Assembly: GCF_001187905.1 (NCBI RefSeq)
Contig: NZ_LGIS01000020.1
Coordinates: forward strand, 310,001 to 374,000
Source: Pantoea sp. RIT-PI-b
Lineage (GTDB): Bacteria > Pseudomonadota > Gammaproteobacteria > Enterobacterales > Enterobacteriaceae
Direction: 5' to 3'
Length of the DNA: 64,000 nucleotides
This document shows positions 49,919-59,071 of this stretch, in pieces; the first letter of the stretch is position 1, and each line of letters begins with the position of its first letter. The notes beneath the pieces were generated by a model. That model saw nothing but the letters and a program-made list of their open reading frames with translations, was not told the origin of the DNA and did not search any database. The position numbers and the translations under genes were made by a program.

Positions 49919-51538
49919 ATGAATCTAACGTTTCGCATGACGCTGGCGGCCTTAATCGTAACCAGCGCAGTCTCACCCGCATTCGCCGCCAACGTTCCGT
50001 CGGGCGCCCAATTGGCCAGCACGCAGGAAATTGTTCGGCATATTAAAGATGAACCCGCTTCGCTCGATCCAATGAAGGCGGTCGGCCTGCCGGAAATTCA
50101 GGTGATGCGCGATCTGTTCGAAGGGCTAACCAATCAGGATGCGCATGGCAAAATCGTGCCCGGCGTCGCGCAGAGCTGGAGCAGCAGCGATAACAAAACG
50201 TGGGTCTTTACCCTGCGCAAAGACGCGCGCTGGTCAAATGGCGAACCGGTGACCGCGCAGGATTTTGTCTACAGTTGGCAGCGTTTAGTTGATCCAAAAA
50301 ACAGTTCTCCGTTTGCCTGGTTTGCCGCGCTGAGCGGCATTGAGAATGCTGATGCGATCACTAAAGGGCAGATGAGCGCCGATAAGCTCGGCGTGTCCGC
50401 AATAGACGCCACCCAGCTTAAGGTGACGCTGTCACGTCCTGTGCCATGGTTCCCAAGTATGGTCGCTAATGCAGCAATGTATCCCGTGCCGAAAAAAGTG
50501 ATTGAAAAAGAGGGGGATAGCTGGACTTCTCCCGGCAAGCTAGTTGGCAACGGCGCCTATCAACTGCAAGATCGGGTGGTGAATGAAAAAATTGTGCTGG
50601 TACGTAACAGCCATTATTGGGATGACAAAGCTTCAGTGCTGACCAAGGTCACTTTTATTCCCATTAACGAAGAGTCCAGCGCGACCAAACGTTATCGCGC
50701 CAACGATATCGATATCACCGAATCCTTCCCGAAAAACATGTACGCGCTGCTGAAAAAAGAGTTGCCGGGCCAGGTTTATACGCCGGATCAGCTCGGTACC
50801 TATTACTACGCGTTTAACACCGAGAAAGGGCCGACCGCTGATGTGCGCGTGCGTAAGGCGCTGTCGTGGAGCATCGATCGCCGCATCATCGCGGAGAAAG
50901 TATTGGGCACCGGTGAAAAACCGGCCTGGCATTTCACGCCGGATGTCACCGCTGGCTTTACGCCGCTGAAAAGCTATCTGCAGCAGCATAGCCAGCAGGA
51001 ACTGAATGCGCAGGCCAAAGCCCTGCTGACCGCCGCGGGTTATGGGCCGGGCAAGCCATTGCACCTGACGTTGTTGTACAACACGTCAGAGAGCCATCAG
51101 AAAATCGCTATCGCGGTGGCGTCAATGTGGAAGAAGAATCTCGGCGTTGATGTCACCTTGCAAAATCAGGAGTGGAAAACCTATATCGACAGTCGTAACA
51201 GCGGCAGTTTTGATGTGATCCGTGCTTCATGGGTTGGCGATTACAACGAACCGTCTACCTTCCTCAGCCTGCTAACCTCCAGCCATAGCGGTAATATCGC
51301 GCGTTTCCGCAGTGCCGATTATGATGCGGTGATCACCAAAGCCAGCACCGAAACCAGCGTCGCGGCGCGTAACACCGATTACAACAAAGCCGAACAGATT
51401 ATTGCCGATCAGGCCCCGATCGCGCCGATCTACCAATATACTAACGGACGCCTGATCAAGCCGTGGGTGAAAGGGTATCCGATCACTAATCCGGAAGACG
51501 TGGCTTACAGCCGCGAAATGTGGATTGAGAAGCACTAA
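49919..51538 (+). CDS. mppA: Periplasmic murein peptide-binding protein MppA
   Basis: Binds the cell-wall tripeptide L-Ala-gamma-D-Glu-meso-DAP and delivers it to the Opp transporter. 539 residues: signal peptide (MNLTFRMTLAALIVTSAVSPAFA), then the SBP_bac_5 domain with KDEPASLDPMKAVGLPEIQVMRDLFEGL. OppA itself is a close relative, but the mpaA-ycjG neighbours and similarity favour MppA. Start 49919 follows AAAGGAG; the frame running from 49853 lacks a signal. Confidence 0.93.
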   Translation: MNLTFRMTLAALIVTSAVSPAFAANVPSGAQLASTQEIVRHIKDEPASLDPMKAVGLPEIQVMRDLFEGLTNQDAHGKIVPGVAQSWSSSDNKTWVFTLRKDARWSNGEPVTAQDFVYSWQRLVDPKNSSPFAWFAALSGIENADAITKGQMSADKLGVSAIDATQLKVTLSRPVPWFPSMVANAAMYPVPKKVIEKEGDSWTSPGKLVGNGAYQLQDRVVNEKIVLVRNSHYWDDKASVLTKVTFIPINEESSATKRYRANDIDITESFPKNMYALLKKELPGQVYTPDQLGTYYYAFNTEKGPTADVRVRKALSWSIDRRIIAEKVLGTGEKPAWHFTPDVTAGFTPLKSYLQQHSQQELNAQAKALLTAAGYGPGKPLHLTLLYNTSESHQKIAIAVASMWKKNLGVDVTLQNQEWKTYIDSRNSGSFDVIRASWVGDYNEPSTFLSLLTSSHSGNIARFRSADYDAVITKASTETSVAARNTDYNKAEQIIADQAPIAPIYQYTNGRLIKPWVKGYPITNPEDVAYSREMWIEKH

Positions 51539-51681
51539 ATCGCCCGGTCGGCATTAACGTCAACCCTACCCATCGGGCGATCAGGATGATCGCCTGTCAT
51601 CTTTGCTCACAGCCTGATGATTGCAACTGGTCTGCGCCACGCTAGACTGTATCGTATTGATTTTGATAGCGAGGCGAGTTC

Positions 51682-52665
51682 GTGAACGTCATTGAAGGTA
51701 AAGCACTACAAGTATCCGATGCCATTGTGTCCTGTCAGCTTGATGGCACCGGTGGCATGATCCCCATCGACGATAAAGACGTGATCAACTGCGAACGTCC
51801 CTGCTGGTTACACCTCAATTACACTCAACGGCAAAGTGCGGAATGGCTGCAAAACACGCCGCTGATTCCCGATTCCGTGCGCGATGCGCTGGCCGGCGAC
51901 AGCATGCGGCCTCGCGTTACGCGCCTTGGCGATGGCTTTATGATTGTGCTGCGCAGCGTGAACCACAACGCCGATTCGCGCCCCGATCAACTGGTGGCGA
52001 TGCGCGTGTTTATCAACGACAAGCTGATTGTGTCGACGCGCCGCCGCAAAGTGTATGCAATTGACGCGGTACTGACCGATCTGCAAAACGGCAATGGACC
52101 GGTTGATGGTGGCAGTTGGCTGGTTGATGTGTGTGATGCGTTGACCGATCACGCCAGCGAATTTATCGAAGAGATGCACGATAAAATTATCGAGCTGGAA
52201 GATGCGCTGATGAACCAGGAAGTGCCGGCGCGCGGTGACCTTGCGCTGCTGCGCAAGCAACTGATTGTTATGCGCCGCTATATGGCACCACAGCGTGATG
52301 TCTACGCGCGGCTGGCTATCGAAAAAATGGCGTGGATGAACGATGACGATCGCCGTCGTATGCAAGAAGTTGCGGACCGATTGGGCCGCGGACTCGACGA
52401 TCTCAACGCAGGCGTAGCGCGTACCTCAATTCTGGCGGATGAAGTCGCTTCGATTCTCGCGGAGTCAATGAACCGCCGCACGTACACCATGTCGCTGATG
52501 GCGATGATTTTCCTGCCCGCTACGTTTCTGACTGGGCTATTTGGCGTCAATTTAGGTGGCATTCCCGGCGGTAACTGGGCGCTTGGCTTTACCGCGTTCT
52601 GCGTACTGCTTTTGGTGATGGTGGCGGGCGTGGCGATATGGCTGAAACGGCGTAAATGGTTGTAG
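51682..52665 (+). CDS. zntB: Zinc transporter ZntB (CorA family)
   Basis: Pentameric inner-membrane Zn2+ transporter of the CorA superfamily. 327 residues, equal to E. coli. A long cytosolic N-terminal part precedes two C-terminal helices. The CorA signature GMN is GVN here ([16 protein letters not shown]), normal for ZntB. The start is GTG at 51682 with GAGGCGAG before it. Directly followed by the FNR site and fnrS, as in E. coli. Confidence 0.96.
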   Translation: MNVIEGKALQVSDAIVSCQLDGTGGMIPIDDKDVINCERPCWLHLNYTQRQSAEWLQNTPLIPDSVRDALAGDSMRPRVTRLGDGFMIVLRSVNHNADSRPDQLVAMRVFINDKLIVSTRRRKVYAIDAVLTDLQNGNGPVDGGSWLVDVCDALTDHASEFIEEMHDKIIELEDALMNQEVPARGDLALLRKQLIVMRRYMAPQRDVYARLAIEKMAWMNDDDRRRMQEVADRLGRGLDDLNAGVARTSILADEVASILAESMNRRTYTMSLMAMIFLPATFLTGLFGVNLGGIPGGNWALGFTAFCVLLLVMVAGVAIWLKRRKWL

Positions 52666-52685
52666 GGCAGAAAAGCGGAATAAAC

Positions 52686-52699
52686 CTGATCGATATCAA
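52686..52699. promoter_or_regulatory. FNR box for fnrS
   Basis: CTGATCGATATCAA matches TTGAT-N4-ATCAA except for the first base. It is centred about 42 bases before the fnrS start at 52735, the right place for class II FNR activation. Confidence 0.88.
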
Positions 52700-52734
52700 T
52701 ATCCCGCCAGGTCAATCGGGGCAAACTCTTTCCC

Positions 52735-52854
52735 GCAGGTGAATGCAACGTCAAGCGATGGGCGTTGCGCTCCATATTGTCTTACTTCCTTTTTTGAATT
52801 ACTGCATAGCACATTTGATTCGTACGACGCCGGCCTATCCGCCGGCTTTTTTTT
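52735..52854 (+). ncRNA. fnrS: Small RNA FnrS (anaerobically induced)
   Basis: Hfq-bound sRNA made under oxygen limitation by FNR; it represses genes not needed without oxygen (for example sodB, maeA, gpmA in E. coli). From GCAGGTGAATGCAACG at 52735 through TTCGTACGACGCCGGC the sequence is almost the same as E. coli FnrS as I remember it. Only the terminator stem varies: GCCGGC/GCCGGC with loop CTATCC and T8 (52829-52854). 120 nt. Lies next to zntB as in E. coli, with an FNR box upstream. Confidence 0.96.
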
Positions 52855-52920
52855 GCCCGCTTGGCTTGCTCGCGCATCCTTTCCTATGCTTACAGGACAT
52901 TCAGCAACAAGGAGAAGGGC

Positions 52921-53067
52921 ATGCAACCGATTACTGCCAGCGAACCGATTCCTACCGATCCACCGCCAATTCCTGAACCGATTCCACAACCGCAACCGAT
53001 TCCACCCGCACAGCCGCCTTACGACCCCGAATTTCCACCGATTCAAGATCCGCCACCGCACCGCTAA
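52921..53067 (+). CDS. 48-residue proline-rich protein
   Basis: Small ORF with a strong ribosome-binding site (AAGGAGAAGGGC) six bases from the ATG. 21 of 48 residues are proline, in motifs PEPIP, PQPIP, PPYDP and two PPP triplets; there is no signal peptide, no membrane helix and no cysteine. A plausible sigma-70 promoter lies just after fnrS (TTGGCT 52861-52866, 18-base spacer, TATGCT 52885-52890). A terminator follows. I do not recognise the family. The PPP triplets make translation likely to depend on EF-P. Confidence 0.7.
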   Translation: MQPITASEPIPTDPPPIPEPIPQPQPIPPAQPPYDPEFPPIQDPPPHR

Positions 53068-53072
53068 TAAAA

Positions 53073-53101
53073 AAGGCGCGTAGCCAAAGCGACGCGCCTT
53101 T
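53073..53101. terminator. Bidirectional terminator after the proline-rich gene
   Basis: Nine-bp stem AAGGCGCGT/ACGCGCCTT with a 10-base loop; A run on the left and TTTCG on the right, between the convergent proline-rich gene and ttcA. Confidence 0.78.
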
Positions 53102-53118
53102 CGTTACATCAATGACGA

Positions 53119-54054
53119 TTATTTAATTTCCAGCACATCAAGGCGCACGCTGAGATTAGGCGCATCTTCCTCTTCTGGCTGCCAGCCCGCAGGCTGCACC
53201 GGCAGGCTTTCACGGTCGAAGGCCAAATCGCCGCCGTCGACGACCGCATCACCGTGTTTAATACCTTTGAAATCAAACAGATTTATGTCCGCCATGTGTG
53301 ATGGCACCACATTTTGCATCGCGGTGAACATGGTTTCGATGCGGCCAGGATAGCGTTTATCCCAGTCACGCAGCATATCAGCCACCACCTGACGCTGCAG
53401 GTTCGGCTGCGAACCACACAGGTTGCAGGGGATGATTGGGAAGTGACGCGCTTCGGCAAAACGAATGATGTCTTTCTCGCGGCAATAAGCCAGCGGACGG
53501 ATCACGATATGTTTGCCATCATCGCTCATCAGTTTCGGCGGCATGCCTTTCATTTTTCCGCCATAAAACATGTTCAGGAACATCGTCTGGAGGATGTCAT
53601 CACGATGGTGTCCAAGGGCGATTTTGGTACATCCCAGTTCGCTCGCAGTGCGATACAGAATGCCGCGGCGCAGGCGTGAACAGAGCGAACAGGTGGTTTT
53701 GCCTTCGGGAATTTTATCTTTAACGATGGAATAGGTGTCTTCGTTAACAATGTGGTACTCAACGCCCAGCTCATCCAGATAGGCCGGCAGAATATGCTCG
53801 GGGAAGCCAGGCTGTTTCTGGTCGAGATTCACCGCCACCAGCGAGAAGTTCACCGGCGCGCTCTGCTGCAAATTGCGCAGGATTTCCAGCATGGTGTAGC
53901 TGTCTTTACCGCCAGACAGACAAACCATGATGCGATCGCCTTCTTCAATCATATTGAAGTCGGCAATGGCTTCACCCACGTTGCGACGCAAACGCTTCTG
54001 CAGCTTGTTGAGGTTGTACTGTTCTTTCTTTGTTACTTCTTGATTTTCTGACAT
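53119..54054 (-). CDS. ttcA: tRNA 2-thiocytidine(32) synthase TtcA
   Basis: PP-loop ATPase with a [4Fe-4S] cluster that puts sulfur on C32 of certain tRNAs. 311 residues: SGGKDS at 47-52, cysteines Cys122 and Cys125 (CSLC) and Cys210/Cys213 (PCNLCGSQ). Start at 54054 (MSENQEV) as in E. coli; an ATG at 54063 would add three residues. In E. coli the Rac prophage is integrated at this gene; here it is intact with no phage sequences beside it. Confidence 0.97.
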   Translation of the reverse strand: MSENQEVTKKEQYNLNKLQKRLRRNVGEAIADFNMIEEGDRIMVCLSGGKDSYTMLEILRNLQQSAPVNFSLVAVNLDQKQPGFPEHILPAYLDELGVEYHIVNEDTYSIVKDKIPEGKTTCSLCSRLRRGILYRTASELGCTKIALGHHRDDILQTMFLNMFYGGKMKGMPPKLMSDDGKHIVIRPLAYCREKDIIRFAEARHFPIIPCNLCGSQPNLQRQVVADMLRDWDKRYPGRIETMFTAMQNVVPSHMADINLFDFKGIKHGDAVVDGGDLAFDRESLPVQPAGWQPEEEDAPNLSVRLDVLEIK

Positions 54055-54236
54055 TATTTTCACGCTTGAGAGTGAAGGCGAGGGCCGTTAGCGGCTGAAG
54101 CAATCTTCAACGGCAATAAACCCTATAAACATGACTGCGTATGGTACGGATTGCGGGCGCGAATGCTAGCCTCAAGTGATCTCTTTTATGCGCAGAGAGC
54201 AATGCACTGGTAAATCTTATATCCTGTTGAACCCGC

Positions 54237-54263
54237 AAAAAGCCCGGCCTCGGTTGCCGGGCT
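54237..54263 (-). terminator. Terminator of nifJ
   Basis: Stem AGCCCGGC/GCCGGGCT, 7-base loop, with T5 on the minus strand, 8 bases after the nifJ stop codon. Confidence 0.88.
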
Positions 54264-54270
54264 TGTTCAT

Positions 54271-57200
54271 TTAGTCACTTCTCTCGCTTTTCCCTGCCAA
54301 TTCCGCCAGGCGTTGATAACGCTGATTAGCGGCCTCTGTCGCATCCTGCCACAGCTGCGAGGCCTCTTCGGGGCGCTGGGTTTGTAACTGGCGGAAGCGC
54401 TGTTCGTTCATTAATGCCTGTTCCAGTTCTGAAGTCGGTGGACGCGAATCCAGCGCCAGCGCAGCTTTACCTTGCTGCGCCCGGCGCGGGTCGAAGCGAT
54501 ACAGTGGCCAGAAACCGCTGGTGGTGAGCAAGCGCATCTGCTCGTGGCTGTAGGCCAGGTCGTAGCCATGCTCTTCACACGGGCTGTATGCGATGATCAG
54601 CGACGGACCTGGCCAGGCTTCCGCTTCCTGAATGGCTTTTACCGTTTGGTTGAGCTGCGCGCCGAGAGAGATCTGCGCCACGTACACATGGCCGTACAGC
54701 AGCGTAGACATGCCGAGATCTTTCCGTGCCTTGCGTTTACCTTGCTCACCAAACTTGGTCACCGCACCCAGCGGTGTCGCTTTTGATGCCTGACCGCCGG
54801 TGTTGGAGTAGCACTGCGTATCCAGCACCAGCACATTGACGTTTTCGCTCAGGCTCATTACGTGATCGAGGCCGCCGTAGCCGATATCGTAAGCCCAGCC
54901 GTCGCCACCAATCAGCCAGACCGATTTCTCAACCAGGGCATCGGCAGCCTCAGTTAATGCTTGGGCTGCGGGCTGTGACGAAGCGGCAAGCAGGGCGCGC
55001 AGTTGGGCTATCTGCTCACGTCGCTGCGATATGGTGACATTGTCACTTTTAAGTTCATCCACTAATGTGGCGGGCAATTGTGGCGCGCATTGGTCGAGCA
55101 AGCGCAGTGCGCGCTGTTTCTGTTGATCGACACTCAAGCGGAACCCCAAACCAAACTCGGCGTTATCTTCAAACAGCGAGTTCGCCCACGCCGGACCGCG
55201 CCCATCCGCGTTGGTGGTATAAGGCGTCGAAGGCAAATTGCCGCCATAAATCGAAGAGCAACCGGTGGCATTAGCAATTAATAAGCGATCGCCGTACAGC
55301 TGCGTCAGTAACTTGATATACGGCGTTTCGCCGCAGCCAGAACAGGCGCCAGAATATTCAAACAGCGGCGTAATCAGCTGCGAAGTACGGATATCAATAC
55401 GTTCCAGCTGTTCAGCGGTGATCTCCGGCAGCGCGAGGAAGGCCGCATAGTTGGCCTTCTCAGTTTCAACATGTTCCAGCCGCGATTGCATATTGATGGC
55501 TTTGATTTCCGGATGCTGACGGTCGCTGGCCGGGCACACTTCCACGCACAGATTACAGCCGGTGCAATCTTCCGGTGCCACCTGCAAGACATACTTCTGC
55601 CCACGCATATCGCGTGATTTCACATCCAGTGAGGCCAGCGTAGCAGGCGCATCTACCAAGGCTTCTGGGGCGACAACTTTGGCGCGAATGGCGGAATGCG
55701 GACAAGCTGCGACACAATGGTTGCACTGCGTACAGAGATCGGGCTGCCAGATGGGCACCGCTTCGGCAATATTGCGCTTTTCCCACTGCGTGGTGCCAAC
55801 GGGCCAGGTGCCGTCGGGCGGCAGCGCCGAGACCGGTAGTTTGTCGCCGAGACCGGCTAACATCGCCGCGGTGACGGTTTTGACGAAATCCGGTGCGCTA
55901 TCCGCTACCACCGGCGGGCGGTGTGGGCTGCGATTGTCAACCGGCTGCAGCGCTACCGCCTGCAGTGCCTGTTGCGCCATCGCCAGCGCCTGCCAGTTAC
56001 GCTGCACCAGCGCTTCGCCTTTACTGCTGTAGCTGCGCGCAATCGCGTTTTGTAGTTCAGTCAGCGCGCTATCGCCCGGCAGAATCTGCGTCAGCTGGAA
56101 AAAGGCCATCTGCATCACGGTGTTGATGCGAGCGCCCAACTGACATTCGCGCGCGATGCGCGCTGCATTGATCACAAAGAAGCGCGCCTGTTTGTCGTTA
56201 AGCTGGCTCTGCACCTCCTGCGGCAGGCGCGCCCACACTTCATCAGCAGCGTAAGGCGTATTGAGCAGGAAAATCCCGCCAGGCTTAAGCTGATCGAGCA
56301 TCGAATATTTATCGATAAACTGCAGTTGGTGACAGCCGATGATGTCGGCCTGCTGAATCAAATAGGCGGACTGGATCGGATGTTCGCTGACGCGCAGATG
56401 GGAAACCGTCAGCCCGCCGGCTTTTTTCGAATCGTAGACGAAATAGCCCTGCACGTGCCACGGCGTAGCGTTGCCGATAATCTTGAGATTGTTTTTGCTG
56501 GCGCTAACACTACCGTCGCTGCCCAAACCGTAAAACAGCGCTTCCAGCCGCGCGCGGTTGGGCACGATGTTGGCTTCCATCGGCAGTGAAAGGTGGGTGA
56601 CATCGTCGTAAATCCCCACGGTAAAGCGCGCCGGTGGCAGATCGCGCTGCAGCGCGCGAAACACTGCCAATACCGCATCGGGCGCGAACTCTTTCGACGA
56701 CAAACCATAGCGACCACCAATCACTTTCGGCAGCGATGTCCGCTCGCCGCGACTAAAGGCCTCAGCTAACGCAGTCATCACATCCAGGAACAGCGGTTCC
56801 CCTAGCGCGCCCGGCTCTTTGGTGCGATCAAGCACCGCAATGCGCTGCGCGCTTACAGGAATCATCTGCAACAAATGCGTTGCCGAGAATGGGCGATACA
56901 AGCGTACTTTTACCAATCCCACTTTTTCGCCACGCTGTTGCATCTCATCAATCGCTTCTTCAGCGGTGCCACAGCCGGATCCCATCATAATGATCACGCG
57001 TTCGGCTTGCGGATGGCCGTAAAACTCAAACGGCTGATAGCAGCGTCCGGTATTTTCGCCAAAGGCTGCCATCGCGGCTTCAACGTGTCGGGTGCAATCG
57101 TCGTACCAGCGGTTGGTGGCTTCGCGAGACTGGAAATAGGTATCAGGATTGGCGGAGGTTCCGCGAATGGTCGGACGATCCGGCGTGAGCGCACGGGCAC

Positions 57201-57798
57201 GATGAGCGGTAATTGCTTCGCCAGGCATCAGCGCCTGCAAGGTTTCATCGCTGATCGGTACAATCTTGTTGATCTCGTGCGAGGTGCGGAAGCCATCGAA
57301 GAAGTGAATAAAGGGAATACGGCTATTCAGTGAAGCGATTTGCGCGATCAAGGCAAAATCCTGCGCTTCCTGCACGCTGGATGCACAGAGTTGGGCGCAG
57401 CCGGTTTGGCGCACCGCCATCACATCGGAGTGATCGCCAAAAATCGACAGCGCGTGGGTCGCCACGGTACGCGCCGCTACGTGCAACACAAACGGCGTCA
57501 ATTGCCCGGCCAGTTTGTAGAGCGTGGGGATCATCAATAACAATCCCTGCGACGACGTAAAGGTGGTGGAGAGCGCACCGGTTTGCAGCGCGCCATGCAC
57601 GGTGGCAATCGCGCCACCTTCCGACTGCATCTCAATCACGCGCGGCACGTCGCCCCAGATATTACGGCGGCCTTCACCTGACCAGCTATCTGCCAGTTCA
57701 GCCATCGTTGAACTGGGCGTGATGGGGTATATGGCAATGACTTCGCTGGTGCGGAAGGCGACCGACGCCACCGCACCGTTACCGTCGACGGTAATCAT
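54271..57798 (-). CDS. nifJ: Pyruvate:flavodoxin/ferredoxin oxidoreductase
   Basis: Oxidative decarboxylation of pyruvate to acetyl-CoA with electrons going to flavodoxin or ferredoxin (YdbK/NifJ type). 1175 residues, single chain: N-terminal pyrimidine-binding domain (YPITPSSTMAEL), gamma domain, two 4Fe-4S ferredoxin motifs (CTQCNHCVAACP and CTGCNLCVEVCP, about 685-760), and the C-terminal TPP domain with CSGCGETPYIKLLTQLYGDR and GGDGWAYDIGYGG. Start set at 57798 (MITVDGNGAV). This is the E. coli ydbK position, so a stress or anaerobic role fits better than nitrogen fixation. Confidence 0.95.
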   Translation of the reverse strand: MITVDGNGAVASVAFRTSEVIAIYPITPSSTMAELADSWSGEGRRNIWGDVPRVIEMQSEGGAIATVHGALQTGALSTTFTSSQGLLLMIPTLYKLAGQLTPFVLHVAARTVATHALSIFGDHSDVMAVRQTGCAQLCASSVQEAQDFALIAQIASLNSRIPFIHFFDGFRTSHEINKIVPISDETLQALMPGEAITAHRARALTPDRPTIRGTSANPDTYFQSREATNRWYDDCTRHVEAAMAAFGENTGRCYQPFEFYGHPQAERVIIMMGSGCGTAEEAIDEMQQRGEKVGLVKVRLYRPFSATHLLQMIPVSAQRIAVLDRTKEPGALGEPLFLDVMTALAEAFSRGERTSLPKVIGGRYGLSSKEFAPDAVLAVFRALQRDLPPARFTVGIYDDVTHLSLPMEANIVPNRARLEALFYGLGSDGSVSASKNNLKIIGNATPWHVQGYFVYDSKKAGGLTVSHLRVSEHPIQSAYLIQQADIIGCHQLQFIDKYSMLDQLKPGGIFLLNTPYAADEVWARLPQEVQSQLNDKQARFFVINAARIARECQLGARINTVMQMAFFQLTQILPGDSALTELQNAIARSYSSKGEALVQRNWQALAMAQQALQAVALQPVDNRSPHRPPVVADSAPDFVKTVTAAMLAGLGDKLPVSALPPDGTWPVGTTQWEKRNIAEAVPIWQPDLCTQCNHCVAACPHSAIRAKVVAPEALVDAPATLASLDVKSRDMRGQKYVLQVAPEDCTGCNLCVEVCPASDRQHPEIKAINMQSRLEHVETEKANYAAFLALPEITAEQLERIDIRTSQLITPLFEYSGACSGCGETPYIKLLTQLYGDRLLIANATGCSSIYGGNLPSTPYTTNADGRGPAWANSLFEDNAEFGLGFRLSVDQQKQRALRLLDQCAPQLPATLVDELKSDNVTISQRREQIAQLRALLAASSQPAAQALTEAADALVEKSVWLIGGDGWAYDIGYGGLDHVMSLSENVNVLVLDTQCYSNTGGQASKATPLGAVTKFGEQGKRKARKDLGMSTLLYGHVYVAQISLGAQLNQTVKAIQEAEAWPGPSLIIAYSPCEEHGYDLAYSHEQMRLLTTSGFWPLYRFDPRRAQQGKAALALDSRPPTSELEQALMNEQRFRQLQTQRPEEASQLWQDATEAANQRYQRLAELAGKSERSD

Positions 57799-57936
57799 AA
57801 ATCGTCCTTTGCTACGCTGAGAAACCCGCAAAATTTACGGGGGTTATCAGTTCAGTTTAGCAAAGCACCATGATGTGACTTTCTCATCAGTGTGCAAGCG
57901 GGATGCCAGCGCACAAGCTTCTAAAATTGATGATTT

Positions 57937-58593
57937 TTACATCATCTCCAGCGATTGAACGCCTTTGATTTCCATCACTTTGTCATAAATATTGTGCATC
58001 GGCGTGCGCCGTGACAATGTCACCTCAACGCTTAATTCGCACAAGCCATTCTCCTCGTCACGATTAACGACGGCGATATGCCCGTAACGCACGTTCTCGC
58101 GCTGTAGCACCAGTAAGACAATCGGCACGCTTTTCGGTTTGAGATGCACCAGCAATGTATGATGACGGCCAATCAGCCAGTGGCTAATGCGACGAAAGGT
58201 TTCCAGCACTACCAGCGCCAGCACGGTGCCATAAATGCCGATTTCGTACATGCCGCTACCGATCACCAATCCAATTGCCGCCGTCACCCATAAGCCAGCG
58301 GCTGTAGTAAGGCCTTTCACTACCTGTTTTTGAATAATGATGGTACCCGCGCCGAGGAAGCCCATGCCGCTGACGACCTGCGCTGCAATACGGCTGGGAT
58401 CGAGCGCCACATGATCGCTAACTAACATATCGGCGAAGCCGTATTTCGACACCAGCATAAACATGGCGCTGCCGATGCCGACCAAAATGTGGGTGCGCAG
58501 ACCGGCTTCTTTAGCGCGTAGCTGGCGTTCCAGGCCAATCAGACCGCCGAGAATTCCGGCTAAAGCAATACGGATTAGCATATCCGTCAACAT
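57937..58593 (-). CDS. MgtC/SapB-family membrane protein
   Basis: 218 residues with four or five helices in the N-terminal half (MLTDMLIRIALAGILGGLIGLERQ ... GAGTIIIQKQVVKGLTTAAGLWVTAAIGL) and an ACT-like C-terminal domain. MgtC proteins inhibit the F-type ATP synthase in Salmonella under low magnesium. Other members of the family have different or unknown roles. AAGGAG six bases before the ATG at 58593 fixes the start. It lies between nifJ and ydbJ, an insertion compared with E. coli as I recall. No mgtA or mgtB is adjacent. Confidence 0.88.
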   Translation of the reverse strand: MLTDMLIRIALAGILGGLIGLERQLRAKEAGLRTHILVGIGSAMFMLVSKYGFADMLVSDHVALDPSRIAAQVVSGMGFLGAGTIIIQKQVVKGLTTAAGLWVTAAIGLVIGSGMYEIGIYGTVLALVVLETFRRISHWLIGRHHTLLVHLKPKSVPIVLLVLQRENVRYGHIAVVNRDEENGLCELSVEVTLSRRTPMHNIYDKVMEIKGVQSLEMM

Positions 58594-58782
58594 TGTTCTC
58601 TCCTTAGTTATTGATAATTGGGCAAGTAGCAGCGAGAAACGGGTGGAAATATCCCAATCAGGATAATTCTGCTTGCAAAGCATGGAAGAAAATTTTGTAA
58701 AAAGCTGTGTCTCCCCTCGATCCCTTGCCACGCCTGACATATGCTGGTGCGACTTTTTCGCTCAATCCCCGGAGCCCCATCG

Positions 58783-59055
58783 ATGAAAGCCGCACTTTTT
58801 CTGCTGGCCGGAGCCACATTGTTACTTTCTGCCTGCAGCAGCAATAGTGATAATGAACCGCCGCAACAAGCCACTGCCGCACACGTATCACCGCGCGTTG
58901 TGATGTCATCTATGGCTGAAGTGAATTGCAGTAATGCCGGGGGCTCGCTGGCGTTTTCACGTCAGTTAGATGGTTCACGCATAGGCATGTGTCAGTTGGC
59001 CAATGGTCGTCGTTGTGACGAACAGGCGCTGATGGGTGGAAGCTGCGCCCGCTAA
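58783..59055 (+). CDS. ydbJ: DUF333 lipoprotein YdbJ
   Basis: 90-residue predicted lipoprotein: signal MKAALFLLAGATLLLSAC with lipobox LSAC, then a DUF333 domain with its cysteines: VNCSNAGGSL ... GMCQLANGRRCDEQALMGGSC. The function is unknown. E. coli ydbJ lies in the same nifJ-ldhA interval, next to hslJ, which I do not find here. An in-frame ATG at 58741 has no signal-peptide logic; 58783 is preceded by GGAG. Confidence 0.82.
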   Translation: MKAALFLLAGATLLLSACSSNSDNEPPQQATAAHVSPRVVMSSMAEVNCSNAGGSLAFSRQLDGSRIGMCQLANGRRCDEQALMGGSCAR

Positions 59056-59071
59056 GGCAGGCGCAGGATAA

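Noticed and set aside
51539..51581. ATCGCCCG/CGGGCGAT inverted repeat after mppA as a terminator
   Set aside because: The loop is 27 bases and no T run follows; not convincing as a rho-independent terminator.
57799..57936. MicC-type sRNA upstream of nifJ, as in E. coli near ydbK
   Set aside because: No sequence resembling MicC and no terminator hairpin with a T run.
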